Assembly (NCBI GenBank): GCA_023430425.1
Contig: JAEZAR010000070.1
Coordinates: 1 to 17,981, forward strand
Source of the DNA: Actinomycetes bacterium
GTDB lineage: Bacteria; Actinomycetota; Actinomycetes; Actinomycetales; Cellulomonadaceae
Reading direction: 5' to 3'
DNA length: 17,981 nt
Shown here: positions 5,954 to 14,083 of the stretch, one piece after another
Numbering within the stretch: the stretch's first letter is position 1
Layout: each line of letters begins with the position of its first letter
The notes under the pieces: generated by a model
The model's database searches: none
What the model saw: the letters and a program-made list of their open reading frames with translations, nothing else
Told to the model about the DNA's origin: nothing
Made by a program: the position numbers and the translations under genes

Positions 5954-8137
5954 GTGAACACGACGCCCACCGACGGGGCCACCGGCCTCGACTGGACCGA
6001 GCTCGACCGCCGGGCGGTCGACACCCTGCGGGTGCTCGCCGCCGACGCGGTGCAGAAGGTCGGCAACGGCCCCCCCGGGACGGCGATGAGCCTGGCGCCC
6101 GCGGCGTACCTGCTCTTCCAGCGCCACCTCCGCCACGACCCGGCCGACCCCCACTGGCCCGGCCGCGACCGCTTCGTGCTCTCCGCCGGTCACTCCTCGC
6201 TCACGCTCTACCTGCAGCTCTTCGCGTCCGGGTACCCGATGTCGCTCGACGACCTCAAGGCGCTGCGCACCTGGGGCTCGGCGACCCCCGGGCACCCCGA
6301 GTACCAGCACACCGAGGGCGTAGAGATCACGACCGGCCCGCTCGGCCAGGGCCTCGCGTCCGCCGTCGGCATGGCGATGGCGGCGCGCCGCGAGCGCGGC
6401 CTGCTGGACCCCGACGCCGCACCCGGCACGAGCCCCTTCGACCACATGGTGTGGGTGATCGCCAGCGACGGTGACCTGATGGAGGGCGTCACGTCCGAGG
6501 CGTCCTCGCTCGCCGGCCACCAGGAGCTCGGCAACCTCGTCGTCATCTACGACGACAACCACATCTCCATCGAGGACGACACCGACGTGTCGTTCAGCGA
6601 GGACGTCCTGGCGCGCTACGCCGCGTACGGCTGGCACACCGAGCGCGTGGACTGGACCAACGGCGGCACCGGCTACACGGAGGACGTCGAGGCGCTGTCC
6701 GCGGCGCTGGACGCCGCGCGTGCCGAGACCGGCCGGCCGTCGATCATCTCGCTGCGCACCATCATCGGCTGGCCCTCCCCGGGCAAGCAGAACACCGGCG
6801 CCATCCACGGCTCGGCGCTCGGGGGCGACGAGGTCCGGGCCCTGAAGGAGCTGCTCGGCTTCGACCCGGAGGCGACGTTCGCCGTCGAGGACGAGGTGCT
6901 CGCGCACGCCCGCGCCGTGGGGGATCGCGGCGCGCGCGCCCACGCCGACTGGGACCACCTCTTCGCCGCGTGGCGCACCGCCCAGCCCGAGCGCGCGGAG
7001 CTCTACGACCGGCTCGCCGCGCGACGCCTGCCCGCCGGGTGGTCCGACGCGCTGCCCGTCTTCCCGGCCGGCAAGGCCGTCGCGACACGGTCGGCCTCCG
7101 GCAAGGTGCTGAGCGCCCTGGCCCCGGTGCTGCCGGAGCTGTGGGGCGGCTCCGCCGACCTCGCCGGGTCCAACAACACGACCATGGACGGCGAGCCCTC
7201 GTTCCTGCCCGAGGGCCGCAGCACCAAGGCCTTCTCCGGCCACCCGTACGGCCGCACGCTGCACTTCGGCATCCGCGAGCACGCCATGGGCTCGATCCTC
7301 AACGGCATCGCGCTGCACGGCGGGACCCGGCCCTACGGCGGGACGTTCCTCGTCTTCAGCGACTACATGCGTCCCGCGGTCCGGCTCGCCGCCCTGATGA
7401 AGCTGCCCGTGACCTTCGTGTGGACCCACGACTCGATCGGCCTCGGCGAGGACGGCCCCACGCACCAGCCGGTGGAGCACCTGGCCGCGCTGCGGGCGAT
7501 CCCGGGCCTGGACGTGGTGCGACCGGCCGACGCGAACGAGACCGCCTGGGCCTGGCGCACGATCCTGGAGCGCACGGACCACCCCGCGGGGCTCGTGCTC
7601 ACCCGGCAGAACGTGCCGACGTTCGAGCGCGGTGACGGTGCGGCCGCCGGCGACACCCTCGCGGCGGCGGCCGGCGTGGCCCGCGGCGCGTACGTGCTCG
7701 CCGAGGCGGCGACCGGGTCCACCGACGTGCTCCTGCTCGCCACGGGCAGCGAGGTCCAGCTCGCCCTGGCGGCTCGCGAGCAGCTCGCCGCCGAGGGGAT
7801 CGGCGCCCGCGTCGTCTCGATCCCGTGCCGCGAGTGGTTCGACGAACAGGACGACGCCTACCGCGCCTCGGTGCTGCCCGCCGACGTGCGGGCACGGGTC
7901 TCCGTCGAGGCGGCCGTCGCCCAGGGCTGGCGCGAGCTGGTCGGCGACGCCGGCCGCTGCGTGTCGCTCGAGCACTTCGGCGCCTCGGCGGACCACGAGA
8001 CGCTGTACCGCGAGTTCGGGCTCACCCCGGAGGCGGTCGCGGCCGCCGCGAAGGCGTCGCTCGCCGACGTCGCGAGCGGCACCGTGGCGCCGGGCGGCCC
8101 CGCCCGCAGCACCGAGGGGGGCACCGGCGACCTGTGA
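5954..8137 (+). CDS. tkt: Transketolase, with an unusual His-to-Pro in the GHPG motif
   Basis: This thiamine diphosphate enzyme moves two-carbon ketol units between pentose phosphate and glycolytic sugars. The 727 residues cover the PP domain (about 15-350), the pyrimidine domain (about 370-545) and the C-terminal domain (about 570-710). Clear motifs are SAGHSSLTLYLQL, EITTGPLGQGLASAVGMAMA, the diphosphate/metal segment SDGDLMEG to YDDNHIS, GAIHGSALG, the glutamate-bearing FGIREHAMG and WTHDSIGLGEDGPTHQP. The expected GNGHPGTAMS reads GNGPPGTAMS: residue 40, normally the substrate-channel His (E. coli His26, yeast His30), is Pro, codon CCC at 6071-6073. All other core residues I checked look normal. 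The GTG at 5954 is the earliest start, since a TGA lies in frame at 5945-5947. Its AGGAG is only 2 nt upstream, which is unusually close. It heads the pentose phosphate operon. Confidence 0.95.
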   Translation: MNTTPTDGATGLDWTELDRRAVDTLRVLAADAVQKVGNGPPGTAMSLAPAAYLLFQRHLRHDPADPHWPGRDRFVLSAGHSSLTLYLQLFASGYPMSLDDLKALRTWGSATPGHPEYQHTEGVEITTGPLGQGLASAVGMAMAARRERGLLDPDAAPGTSPFDHMVWVIASDGDLMEGVTSEASSLAGHQELGNLVVIYDDNHISIEDDTDVSFSEDVLARYAAYGWHTERVDWTNGGTGYTEDVEALSAALDAARAETGRPSIISLRTIIGWPSPGKQNTGAIHGSALGGDEVRALKELLGFDPEATFAVEDEVLAHARAVGDRGARAHADWDHLFAAWRTAQPERAELYDRLAARRLPAGWSDALPVFPAGKAVATRSASGKVLSALAPVLPELWGGSADLAGSNNTTMDGEPSFLPEGRSTKAFSGHPYGRTLHFGIREHAMGSILNGIALHGGTRPYGGTFLVFSDYMRPAVRLAALMKLPVTFVWTHDSIGLGEDGPTHQPVEHLAALRAIPGLDVVRPADANETAWAWRTILERTDHPAGLVLTRQNVPTFERGDGAAAGDTLAAAAGVARGAYVLAEAATGSTDVLLLATGSEVQLALAAREQLAAEGIGARVVSIPCREWFDEQDDAYRASVLPADVRARVSVEAAVAQGWRELVGDAGRCVSLEHFGASADHETLYREFGLTPEAVAAAAKASLADVASGTVAPGGPARSTEGGTGDL

Positions 8138-8158
8138 CCCCCTGAGACGCGCCGAGCC

Positions 8159-8184
8159 CCCGGCCGCCCGCGACGGCGGCCGGG
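8159..8184 (+). other. Strong hairpin between tkt and tal
   Basis: A perfect 10-bp inverted repeat, CCCGGCCGCC (8159-8168) and GGCGGCCGGG (8175-8184), has a 6-nt loop. It lies 21 nt after the tkt stop and 31 nt before the tal ATG. There is no T tract. It may act as a partial terminator, an mRNA processing barrier or a stabiliser of tkt mRNA. Confidence 0.5.
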
Positions 8185-8215
8185 TGGCCGGGCACCGACC
8201 GTGAGGAGCACTGGC

Positions 8216-9355
8216 ATGACCGAGCACGTCACCACCCCCGTCGGCGGCGCCCTGCCGAGCGGCGTCCTGCTCCTGAGGAACGCCGGCGTGGCCATCTGGC
8301 TCGACGACCTGTCCCGGGAGCTGCTGCCCGACGGCCTCGCGTCGCTGGTCGGCGAGCGCGGCGTCGTCGGCGTGACGACGAACCCCACGATCTTCGCCTC
8401 GGCGCTGGCCAAGGGCCACGCCTACGACGCACAGCTGCGGGAGCTCGCGGCCGCGGGCGTCGACGTCGACGAGGCGGTGTTCCGCATCACCACCGACGAC
8501 GTCCGCGCGGCCTGCGACGTCCTGGCACCTGTGCACGAGGCCACCGAGGGCCTCGACGGGCGCGTCTCCATCGAGGTCGACCCGCGCCTGGCACGGGACA
8601 CCGAGGCCACGCTCGCCAGTGCCCGTCGGCTGTGGCGCACGGTCGACCGGCCCAACCTGTTCATCAAGATCCCGGCGACCGTCGAGGGCCTGCCGGCCAT
8701 CACGGCGGCCGTGGCGGAGGGGATCTCCGTCAACGTCACGCTGATCTTCTCCCTCGAGCGCTACCGCGCCGTCATCGACGCCTACCGGGACGGGCTCGAG
8801 CAGGCCCGCGCCGCCGGGCGCGACCTCGCACCGATCGAGTCGGTGGCGTCGTTCTTCGTCTCGCGCGTCGACAGCGCGGTGGACGCCCGCCTGGACGAAC
8901 TCGGCTCCGAGGAGGCCGCGACCCTGCGGGGGTCGATCGCCGTGGCCAACGCCCGACTGGCGTACCGGCTGCACGAGGAGAGCGTCGCGACGCCGCAGTG
9001 GCGTGAGCTGCTCGCCGCCGGCGCCCGGCCCCAGCGGCTGCTGTGGGCGTCCACCGGCGTGAAGGACCCGGCCTACCCCGACACGCTCTACGTCGACGAG
9101 CTGGTGGCCCCCGGCGTGGTGAACACCATGCCCCGGGCGACGCTCGAGGCCGTGGCCGACCACGGCACGGCGGGCGGGGACGCGGTCACGGGCGCCTACG
9201 CCGACGCGGACGACCGGCTCCGCCGCCTGGCCGACCTCGGGATCGACCTCGGCGAGGTCACCGAGCAGCTCGAGACCGAGGGCGTCGACAAGTTCGTCGC
9301 CAGCTGGGACGAGCTGCTGGGCACGGTCCGGGCGGGCCTCGAGGCGGCCCGGTGA
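8216..9355 (+). CDS. tal: Transaldolase, long actinobacterial form
   Basis: It transfers a dihydroxyacetone unit from sedoheptulose 7-phosphate to glyceraldehyde 3-phosphate through a Schiff base. The 379-residue length is typical of the actinobacterial/cyanobacterial class and much longer than the 220-residue class. Visible features are the N-terminal [11 protein letters not shown] (27-37), [13 protein letters not shown] (52-64), SIEVDPRLA (118-126), and NLFIKIPAT (147-155) with Schiff-base Lys151. [20 protein letters not shown] and [12 protein letters not shown] are also family segments. The ATG at 8216-8218 is chosen because GAGGAG (8203-8208) lies seven bases upstream; the in-frame GTG at 8201 would overlap that ribosome site. 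The gene follows tkt by 78 bp and its stop overlaps the zwf start. Confidence 0.95.
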   Translation: MTEHVTTPVGGALPSGVLLLRNAGVAIWLDDLSRELLPDGLASLVGERGVVGVTTNPTIFASALAKGHAYDAQLRELAAAGVDVDEAVFRITTDDVRAACDVLAPVHEATEGLDGRVSIEVDPRLARDTEATLASARRLWRTVDRPNLFIKIPATVEGLPAITAAVAEGISVNVTLIFSLERYRAVIDAYRDGLEQARAAGRDLAPIESVASFFVSRVDSAVDARLDELGSEEAATLRGSIAVANARLAYRLHEESVATPQWRELLAAGARPQRLLWASTGVKDPAYPDTLYVDELVAPGVVNTMPRATLEAVADHGTAGGDAVTGAYADADDRLRRLADLGIDLGEVTEQLETEGVDKFVASWDELLGTVRAGLEAAR

Positions 9356-10923
9356 GCCTGGGCGCGCACCCCGCGGACGACCCCGCGCACGCCGACGCCC
9401 CGGCTCCGGTCAACCCCCTGCGGGACCCCCGCGACCGGCGCCTGCCGCGGATCGCCGGCCCCTGCGGGCTGGTCATCTTCGGGGTCACCGGCGACCTCGC
9501 CCGCCGCAAGCTCATGCCCGCGGTGTACGACTTGGCCAACCGCGGGCTCCTGCCCCCCGGGTTCGCGCTCACGGGGTTCGCGCGGCGCGACTGGGAGGCG
9601 CAGGACTTCGCCCAGGTCGTCCACGACGCCGTGCAGGAGAACGCCCGCACCCCGTTCCGGGAGGCCGTCTGGGAGCAGCTCGCCGAGGGCATCCGGTTCG
9701 TGCAGGGCGAGTTCGACGACGACTCGGCGTTCGACCGGCTCAGCCGCACCGTGGCCGAGCTCGACGCCGAGCGGGGCACGGGCGGCAACCACGCGTTCTA
9801 CCTGTCGGTGCCGCCCCGCGCGTTCCCGCTGGTCTGCCGCCAGCTCGCGCGCTCCGGGCTGTCGGAGCAGCCCGACGGCGCGTGGCGCCGCGTCGTCGTC
9901 GAGAAGCCGTTCGGGCACGACCTGGCGAGCGCGCGCGAGCTCAACGACGTCGTCTCGGAGGTGTTCAGCCCCGAGTCGGTCTTCCGGATCGACCACTACC
10001 TGGGCAAGGAGACCGTCCAGAACATGCTGGCGCTGCGGTTCGCCAACCAGCTGTTCGAGCCGATCTGGAACGCCAACTACGTCGACCACGTCCAGATCAC
10101 CATGGCCGAGGACATCGGGATCGGCGGTCGCGCGGGGTACTACGACGGGATCGGCGCGGCCCGCGACGTGATCCAGAACCACCTCCTGCAGCTCCTCGCG
10201 CTCACCGCCATGGAGGAGCCCGTCTCGTTCGGTGCGCACGACCTGCGCGCGGAGAAGGAGAAGGTCCTCTCCGCCGTCCGGCTCCCGAAGGACCTCGCCG
10301 CCCACACCGCCCGCGGGCAGTACGCGGCCGGCTGGCAGGGCGGGGAGGAGGTCGTGGGCTACCTCGACGAGCAGGGCATCGGGCCCGACTCCACCACCGA
10401 GACCTACGCCGCGATCCGCCTGGACATCGACACGCGACGCTGGGCCGGCGTGCCCTTCTACCTGCGCACGGGCAAGCGGCTCGGCCGGCGCGTCACCGAG
10501 GTCGCCGTCATCTTCAAGAAGGCGCCGCACCTGCCGTTCGAGTCGACGGCCACGCGCGAGCTGGGCAACAACGCGCTGGTGATCCGGGTGCAGCCGGACG
10601 AGGGCGTCACCATCCGGTTCGGCGAGAAGGTGCCGGGGACGTCGATGGAGGTCCGCGACGTCACCATGGACTTCGGGTACGGGCACGCCTTCACCGAGTC
10701 CTCGCCGGAGGCCTACGAGCGGCTCATCCTCGACGTGCTGCTCGGCGACCCGCCGCTCTTCCCGCGCCACCGCGAGGTCGAGCTGTCGTGGACCATCCTC
10801 GACCCGATCACCCAGTTCTGGGCCGCGCAGGGCCGCCCGGAGCCCTACCGGTCGGGCACGTGGGGTCCGCCGTCGGCCGACGCGATGATGGCCCGGGACG
10901 GACGGGCATGGCGCCGGCCGTGA
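9352..10923 (+). CDS. zwf: Glucose-6-phosphate 1-dehydrogenase
   Basis: It oxidises glucose 6-phosphate to 6-phosphogluconolactone with NADP, the entry step of the oxidative pentose phosphate pathway. The 523-residue protein has the nucleotide-binding [13 protein letters not shown] (44-56), [15 protein letters not shown] (184-198) and the active-site [13 protein letters not shown] (212-224). [20 protein letters not shown] and [19 protein letters not shown] follow in the usual order. It closely resembles mycobacterial Zwf2. The start is a GTG at 9352-9354 overlapping the tal stop (GTGA), which implies coupled translation. The first 20 or so residues are a His/Ala/Pro-rich tail ahead of the conserved [20 protein letters not shown] slightly later start cannot be ruled out, but no better ribosome site was seen. 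Confidence 0.95.
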   Translation: MSLGAHPADDPAHADAPAPVNPLRDPRDRRLPRIAGPCGLVIFGVTGDLARRKLMPAVYDLANRGLLPPGFALTGFARRDWEAQDFAQVVHDAVQENARTPFREAVWEQLAEGIRFVQGEFDDDSAFDRLSRTVAELDAERGTGGNHAFYLSVPPRAFPLVCRQLARSGLSEQPDGAWRRVVVEKPFGHDLASARELNDVVSEVFSPESVFRIDHYLGKETVQNMLALRFANQLFEPIWNANYVDHVQITMAEDIGIGGRAGYYDGIGAARDVIQNHLLQLLALTAMEEPVSFGAHDLRAEKEKVLSAVRLPKDLAAHTARGQYAAGWQGGEEVVGYLDEQGIGPDSTTETYAAIRLDIDTRRWAGVPFYLRTGKRLGRRVTEVAVIFKKAPHLPFESTATRELGNNALVIRVQPDEGVTIRFGEKVPGTSMEVRDVTMDFGYGHAFTESSPEAYERLILDVLLGDPPLFPRHREVELSWTILDPITQFWAAQGRPEPYRSGTWGPPSADAMMARDGRAWRRP

Positions 10924-10948
10924 CGGCCCCGACCACGGGAGGACCAGC

Positions 10949-11869
10949 ATGATCGTCGACCTGCCGGACACCACGACCGGGGAGGTCTCCCGCCGCCTCG
11001 TGCACCTGCGGGAGGAGGGCGGCGCGGTCGCGCTCGGCCGCGTGCTCACCCTGGTCATCGACGCCGACGCGCGCGACGTCGAGGAGGCCGTCGCCGTCAC
11101 CAACGACGTGAGCCGTGAGCACCCGATGCGCGTCATCGTCCTCGCGCGCGACGCCGAGGGCCCAGCGGGTCCGCGGGTCGACGCCCAGATCCGCGTCGGC
11201 GGGGACGCCGGCGCGAGCGAGGTCGTGCTGCTGCGGGCCTCCGGGGAGATGCTCGAGCACGCGGACACCCTCGTCGTCCCGCTGCTCCTGCCGGACGCTC
11301 CGATCGTCGTCTGGTGGCCCCGCGAGATCCCCGAGCGGCCCGCCGCGCACCCCATCGGGCAGATGGCGCAGCGGCGGATCACCGACTCCCTCGCGTGCGC
11401 CGACCCGATCGGCACGCTGCAGCGCCTGCGCGACGGCTACACCGCGGGCGACACGGATCTCGCGTGGACGCGGCTGACGGTCTGGCGCGGGCTGCTCGCC
11501 GCGGCGTTCGACCTGCCGCCCCACGAGCCCGTCACCGCCGCCCGCGTCTCGGGGGACGCCGCGCACCCGTCGCTGCACCTCCTGGGCGCCTGGCTCGCCC
11601 TGGCGCTGGACTCCCCCGTCGACGTCGTCGACGCCCCCGGCGCCGTCGGCATCACGCAGGTGCACCTCGAGCGCCCGTCCGGCGTGGTGGAGATCGACCG
11701 GCCCGACGGCCGTCGCGCGACGCTGCGCCATCCCGAGCAACCGGTGCGCCACGTCGCGATGCCGCTGCGCCAGCTGCGCGAGTGCCTCTCGGAGGACCTG
11801 CGGCGCATGGACGCCGACGAGGTGTACGGCGAGGTCCTGCGCACCGGCCTGGCGCGGGTGATCCGGTGA
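10949..11869 (+). CDS. opcA: OxPP cycle protein OpcA (G6PDH assembly/activator protein)
   Basis: OpcA is the accessory protein needed for full activity or assembly of glucose-6-phosphate dehydrogenase in cyanobacteria and actinobacteria. The 306-residue protein shows family segments SREHPMRVIVLARD (55-68), LLLPDAPIVVWWP (112-124), ADPIGTLQRL (151-160) and DLAWTRLTVWRGLLAAAFD (170-188). It has no signal peptide or membrane helix and is cytoplasmic. Its position straight after zwf (25 bp gap) and before pgl is the classic context. The ATG at 10949 has GGAGGA (10938-10943) five bases upstream. Its stop overlaps the pgl start by 4 bp. Catalytic activity is not expected; the family is regulatory. 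Confidence 0.94.
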   Translation: MIVDLPDTTTGEVSRRLVHLREEGGAVALGRVLTLVIDADARDVEEAVAVTNDVSREHPMRVIVLARDAEGPAGPRVDAQIRVGGDAGASEVVLLRASGEMLEHADTLVVPLLLPDAPIVVWWPREIPERPAAHPIGQMAQRRITDSLACADPIGTLQRLRDGYTAGDTDLAWTRLTVWRGLLAAAFDLPPHEPVTAARVSGDAAHPSLHLLGAWLALALDSPVDVVDAPGAVGITQVHLERPSGVVEIDRPDGRRATLRHPEQPVRHVAMPLRQLRECLSEDLRRMDADEVYGEVLRTGLARVIR

Positions 11870-12645
11870 GCGCCCCCGTCGTCGTGGTGCACCCGGACGA
11901 GGGTGCTCTGGCCGCCGCGACCGCCGCGCGGCTCCTGGTGCGCCTGCTGGACGCGCAGTCGCTGCACCGCCCCGTGCACGTGGTGCTCACGGGCGGAGGG
12001 ATGGGCGGTCGTGTGCTCCGCGAGGTGGCCGCCTCCCCGCTGTGCGACGCCGTGGACTGGACGGGTGTGCACGTCTGGTGGGGGGACGAGCGCTTCCTGC
12101 CCGCCGGCGACCCGGAGCGCAACGAGACGCAGGCGCGCGACGCGCTGCTCGACGCCGTGCCGCTGCCGCCCGGCAACGTGCACGCGGTCCCCGGGCGCGG
12201 AGGCGCGGTGCTGACCCCGCAGGACGCCGCCGACGCCTATGCGCGCGAGCTCGCCGCCCACGCCGGCGGGGCCGCCGGGGAGTCCGACGACGCCGGTCCC
12301 GCCGTCCCGGCCTTCGACGTCCTCATGCTCGGGGTCGGCCCGGACGGTCACGTCGCGTCGCTGTTCCCCGGGCAGGAGACCCTCGACGTCGCCGACCGGA
12401 CCACCGTGGCCGTGCACGCCTCGCCCAAGCCTCCCCCGGAGCGCGTCAGCCTGACGTTCCCCGCGATCGAGGCCGCCGACGACGTGTGGCTCGTCGTCGC
12501 GGGGGCGGACAAGGCCGACGCCGTCGGGCGCGCGCTCGCGGGGGCGGACCCGCGCGACGTGCCCGCGGCGGCCGTGCGGGGCCGCTCGCGCACCCTGTGG
12601 CTCCTCGACGTCGCGGCGAGCGGCGCGCCCGACCCCACCCGTTGA
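11866..12645 (+). CDS. pgl: 6-phosphogluconolactonase (DevB type)
   Basis: It hydrolyses 6-phosphogluconolactone to 6-phosphogluconate, the step after Zwf. The 259-residue protein belongs to the sugar-phosphate isomerase-like NagB/Pgl fold. Visible motifs are LTGGGMG (41-47), WWGDERFLPAGDPERN (71-86) and GVGPDGHVASLFPG (156-169) with catalytic His162. SPKPPPERVSLTFPAI near residue 186 is also typical. The GTG at 11866-11868 overlaps the opcA stop (GTGA), so the two are translationally coupled. A short Gly/Ala-rich insert near residues 133-147 is probably a surface loop. Gnd, which would use the product, is not in the window. Confidence 0.95.
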   Translation: MSAPVVVVHPDEGALAAATAARLLVRLLDAQSLHRPVHVVLTGGGMGGRVLREVAASPLCDAVDWTGVHVWWGDERFLPAGDPERNETQARDALLDAVPLPPGNVHAVPGRGGAVLTPQDAADAYARELAAHAGGAAGESDDAGPAVPAFDVLMLGVGPDGHVASLFPGQETLDVADRTTVAVHASPKPPPERVSLTFPAIEAADDVWLVVAGADKADAVGRALAGADPRDVPAAAVRGRSRTLWLLDVAASGAPDPTR

Positions 12646-12665
12646 CCCCGGAGGGAGACCCGCCC

Positions 12666-13331
12666 GTGGAGCAGACCTGGCGTGCCGTGGACGACTACCT
12701 CGCGCCGCTCGTGGCCGAGGACGACGCGCTGCGGGCCGCGAACGAGGCCGCGGCGTCGGCGGGGCTGCCACCGATCCAGGTCTCCGCGCCGCAGGGGCGG
12801 CTCCTGAGCCTGCTCGCCCGTCTGCACGGGGCGCGCCGGGCGCTCGAGGTGGGCACGCTCGCGGGCTACAGCACCATCTGGCTCGCCCGGGGCCTCGCCG
12901 GGCCGGACCGGCACGTCACGACCGTCGAGCTGGACCCGCGGCACGCGGAGGTGGCCCGGGCGAACCTGGCGCGGGCCGGCCTGGCCGACGTCGTCGACGT
13001 GCGCGTGGGACGCGGCGTCGACGTGCTCGCGGCGCTCGCCGACGAGGGGGTGGCGCCGTACGACATCGTCTTCATCGACGCCGACAAGCCGTCGAACACG
13101 GCGTACCTCGAGGCCTCGCTCCGGCTCACCCGCCCGGGGGCGCTGCTCCTCGTGGACAACGTGGTGCGCGGGGGCGCCATCGCCGACGGCACGGCCGCCG
13201 ACGAGCGCGTCGCGGGCTCGCGCGCGGTCGTGGAGCGGGTGGCGGGCGACCCGACGCTGGAGGGCACCGTCATCCAGACGGTGGGCAGCAAGGGGTACGA
13301 CGGGTTCCTGCTGGTCCGCCGGACCGCGTGA
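12666..13331 (+). CDS. SAM-dependent O-methyltransferase, family 3 (catechol/caffeoyl-CoA type)
   Basis: This is a small class I methyltransferase of the cation-dependent O-methyltransferase family. In its 221 residues, the SAM-binding motif I is ALEVGTLAGYSTIWLA (59-74), followed by TVELDP (86-91). The metal and catalytic region is IVFIDADKPSN (134-144) with Asp138/Asp140/Lys141, then LLVDNVVRGG (161-170) with Asp164-Asn165. The C-terminal GSKGYDGFLLVRR is typical. The GTG at 12666 is preceded by GGAGGGAG (12650-12657), eight bases away. It follows pgl by 20 bp on the same strand, so it is probably the last gene of the pentose phosphate operon. Nothing in the neighbourhood indicates its substrate, and family members act on varied catechol-like compounds. 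The substrate is therefore unassigned. Confidence 0.88.
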   Translation: MEQTWRAVDDYLAPLVAEDDALRAANEAAASAGLPPIQVSAPQGRLLSLLARLHGARRALEVGTLAGYSTIWLARGLAGPDRHVTTVELDPRHAEVARANLARAGLADVVDVRVGRGVDVLAALADEGVAPYDIVFIDADKPSNTAYLEASLRLTRPGALLLVDNVVRGGAIADGTAADERVAGSRAVVERVAGDPTLEGTVIQTVGSKGYDGFLLVRRTA

Positions 13332-13338
13332 GCCGGCG

Positions 13339-13686
13339 TCAGCCGCCGCGGCGCGCGCGCAGGGCGGCCAGCGCCTCGTCGAGGATCGCGGCACCGTCCT
13401 CGTCGCTGCGCCGCTCCTTCACGTACGCCAGGTGGGTCTTGTAGGGCTCGTTGCGGACGGGCTCCGGCGGGGCGTCCTTGTCCCGGCCGGCCGGGAAGCC
13501 GCACCGCGGGCAGTCCCACGTCTCCGGCGCCTCGGCGCCGGCCTCCTCCGAGAAGCTCGGTCGCGTCTCGTGCCCGTTCGCGCACCAGTACGACACCCAG
13601 AACCGCGGGGCGGCCTCGCCGCGCTCGGCCTCGCCCATCGGGCCGGCGCCGACGCGGGAGCCCCTGATCGCGCTACCACTCGCCAT
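13339..13686 (-). CDS. rbpA: RNA polymerase-binding protein RbpA, zinc-binding type
   Basis: RbpA is an actinobacterial factor that binds RNA polymerase and the principal sigma factor and stabilises the open complex. The 115-residue protein has the N-terminal tail (IRGSRVGAG, 7-15) and a core domain with probable zinc ligands Cys35, His39, Cys59 and Cys62 (WCANGHE and DCPRCG). This matches the zinc set of Streptomyces coelicolor RbpA rather than the zinc-free mycobacterial form. A basic linker follows, then the helical sigma-interaction domain (about 82-113, THLAYVKERRSDEDGAAIL). The ATG at 13684-13686 lies 9 bp after the secG stop, and its ribosome site overlaps that stop (TGAGGA). Its 3' end faces the methyltransferase gene only 7 bp away. 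Confidence 0.93.
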   Translation of the reverse strand: MASGSAIRGSRVGAGPMGEAERGEAAPRFWVSYWCANGHETRPSFSEEAGAEAPETWDCPRCGFPAGRDKDAPPEPVRNEPYKTHLAYVKERRSDEDGAAILDEALAALRARRGG

Positions 13687-13695
13687 GACGGATCC

Positions 13696-13938
13696 TCAGC
13701 TCACGCGCTGGAGCAGGCCCAGCAGGATGATGACGAGCGTCCACACGAGCGCGAGCCCCACCGTCAGGCGGTTGAGGTTGCGCTCGGCGACCCCCGAGCT
13801 GCCCGCGCCGCTGGAGATGCCGCCGCCAAACATGTCGGACAGCCCGCCCCCGCGGCCCTTGTGGAGCAGCACCAGCAGCACCACGAGGACGCTGGTCAGC
13901 ACCAGCAGGACTTGCAGGATGATGCGCAGTGCGTCCAA
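13696..13938 (-). CDS. secG: Preprotein translocase subunit SecG
   Basis: SecG is a small membrane subunit of the SecYEG channel. With the TTG start at 13938 it has 80 residues and begins DALRIILQ, as actinobacterial SecG proteins usually do. Two hydrophobic helices (about 4-25 and 58-76) flank the conserved loop HKGRGGGLSDMFGGG and the SSGVAERNLNRLT segment. I prefer TTG because a purine run (GAAGGG) lies seven bases upstream. The in-frame GTG at 13968 has no ribosome site and would add an unusual MAPRRPKGCP extension. It lies between tpiA and rbpA, and secG beside tpi-pgk-gap is a common actinobacterial order. A candidate -10 element is about 50 nt upstream of the TTG. Confidence 0.9.
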   Translation of the reverse strand: MDALRIILQVLLVLTSVLVVLLVLLHKGRGGGLSDMFGGGISSGAGSSGVAERNLNRLTVGLALVWTLVIILLGLLQRVS

Positions 13939-13986
13939 CGGACAGCCCTTCGGTCTTCGGGGCGCCACGTCCCGCGGCGCTGGTCA

Positions 13987-13992
13987 AGGATA
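13987..13992 (-). promoter_or_regulatory. Candidate -10 element for secG-rbpA
   Basis: TATCCT on the minus strand (13992 to 13987) fits TANNNT and would give a leader of about 42 nt to the secG TTG. The best -35-like hexamer, TTCGCC, is at a long 19-bp spacing. This would let secG-rbpA be transcribed separately from tpiA. Confidence 0.35.
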
Positions 13993-14026
13993 GGCGACGC
14001 ACGGCCCGATCGGCGAAGACCTCACC

Positions 14027-14042
14027 CGGCGGGTACCCGCCG
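14027..14042. repeat. 16-bp perfect palindrome between tpiA and secG
   Basis: CGGCGGGTACCCGCCG is a perfect palindrome with no loop, 41 bases past the tpiA stop and 35 bases upstream of the candidate secG -10. Its symmetry suits a dimeric repressor or activator as well as an RNA hairpin. No known operator consensus was recognised. Confidence 0.45.
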
Positions 14043-14049
14043 TGCAGGT

Positions 14050-14066
14050 CCGGCCGACCGGGCCGG
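14050..14066 (-). terminator. Possible terminator hairpin after tpiA
   Basis: CCGGCC (14050-14055) and GGCCGG (14061-14066) form a 6-bp stem with a 5-nt loop, 17 nt downstream of the tpiA stop. There is no T tract. Together with the palindrome at 14027-14042 it could end the gap-pgk-tpiA transcript. Confidence 0.3.
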
Positions 14067-14083
14067 TGCGCCGTGCCCGGGCC

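Noticed and set aside
5534..9163. A minus-strand open frame of more than 1,200 codons opposite tkt and tal.
   Set aside because: Its composition (Arg/Gly/His/Val-rich, repetitive) is that of the reverse complement of high-GC codons, and it is fully antisense to tkt and tal. No motif supports a protein.
13939..13968. A longer secG beginning at the GTG at 13966-13968.
   Set aside because: It would add ten basic residues not typical of SecG, and has no ribosome site. The TTG at 13936-13938 gives the usual start and has a purine-rich site.
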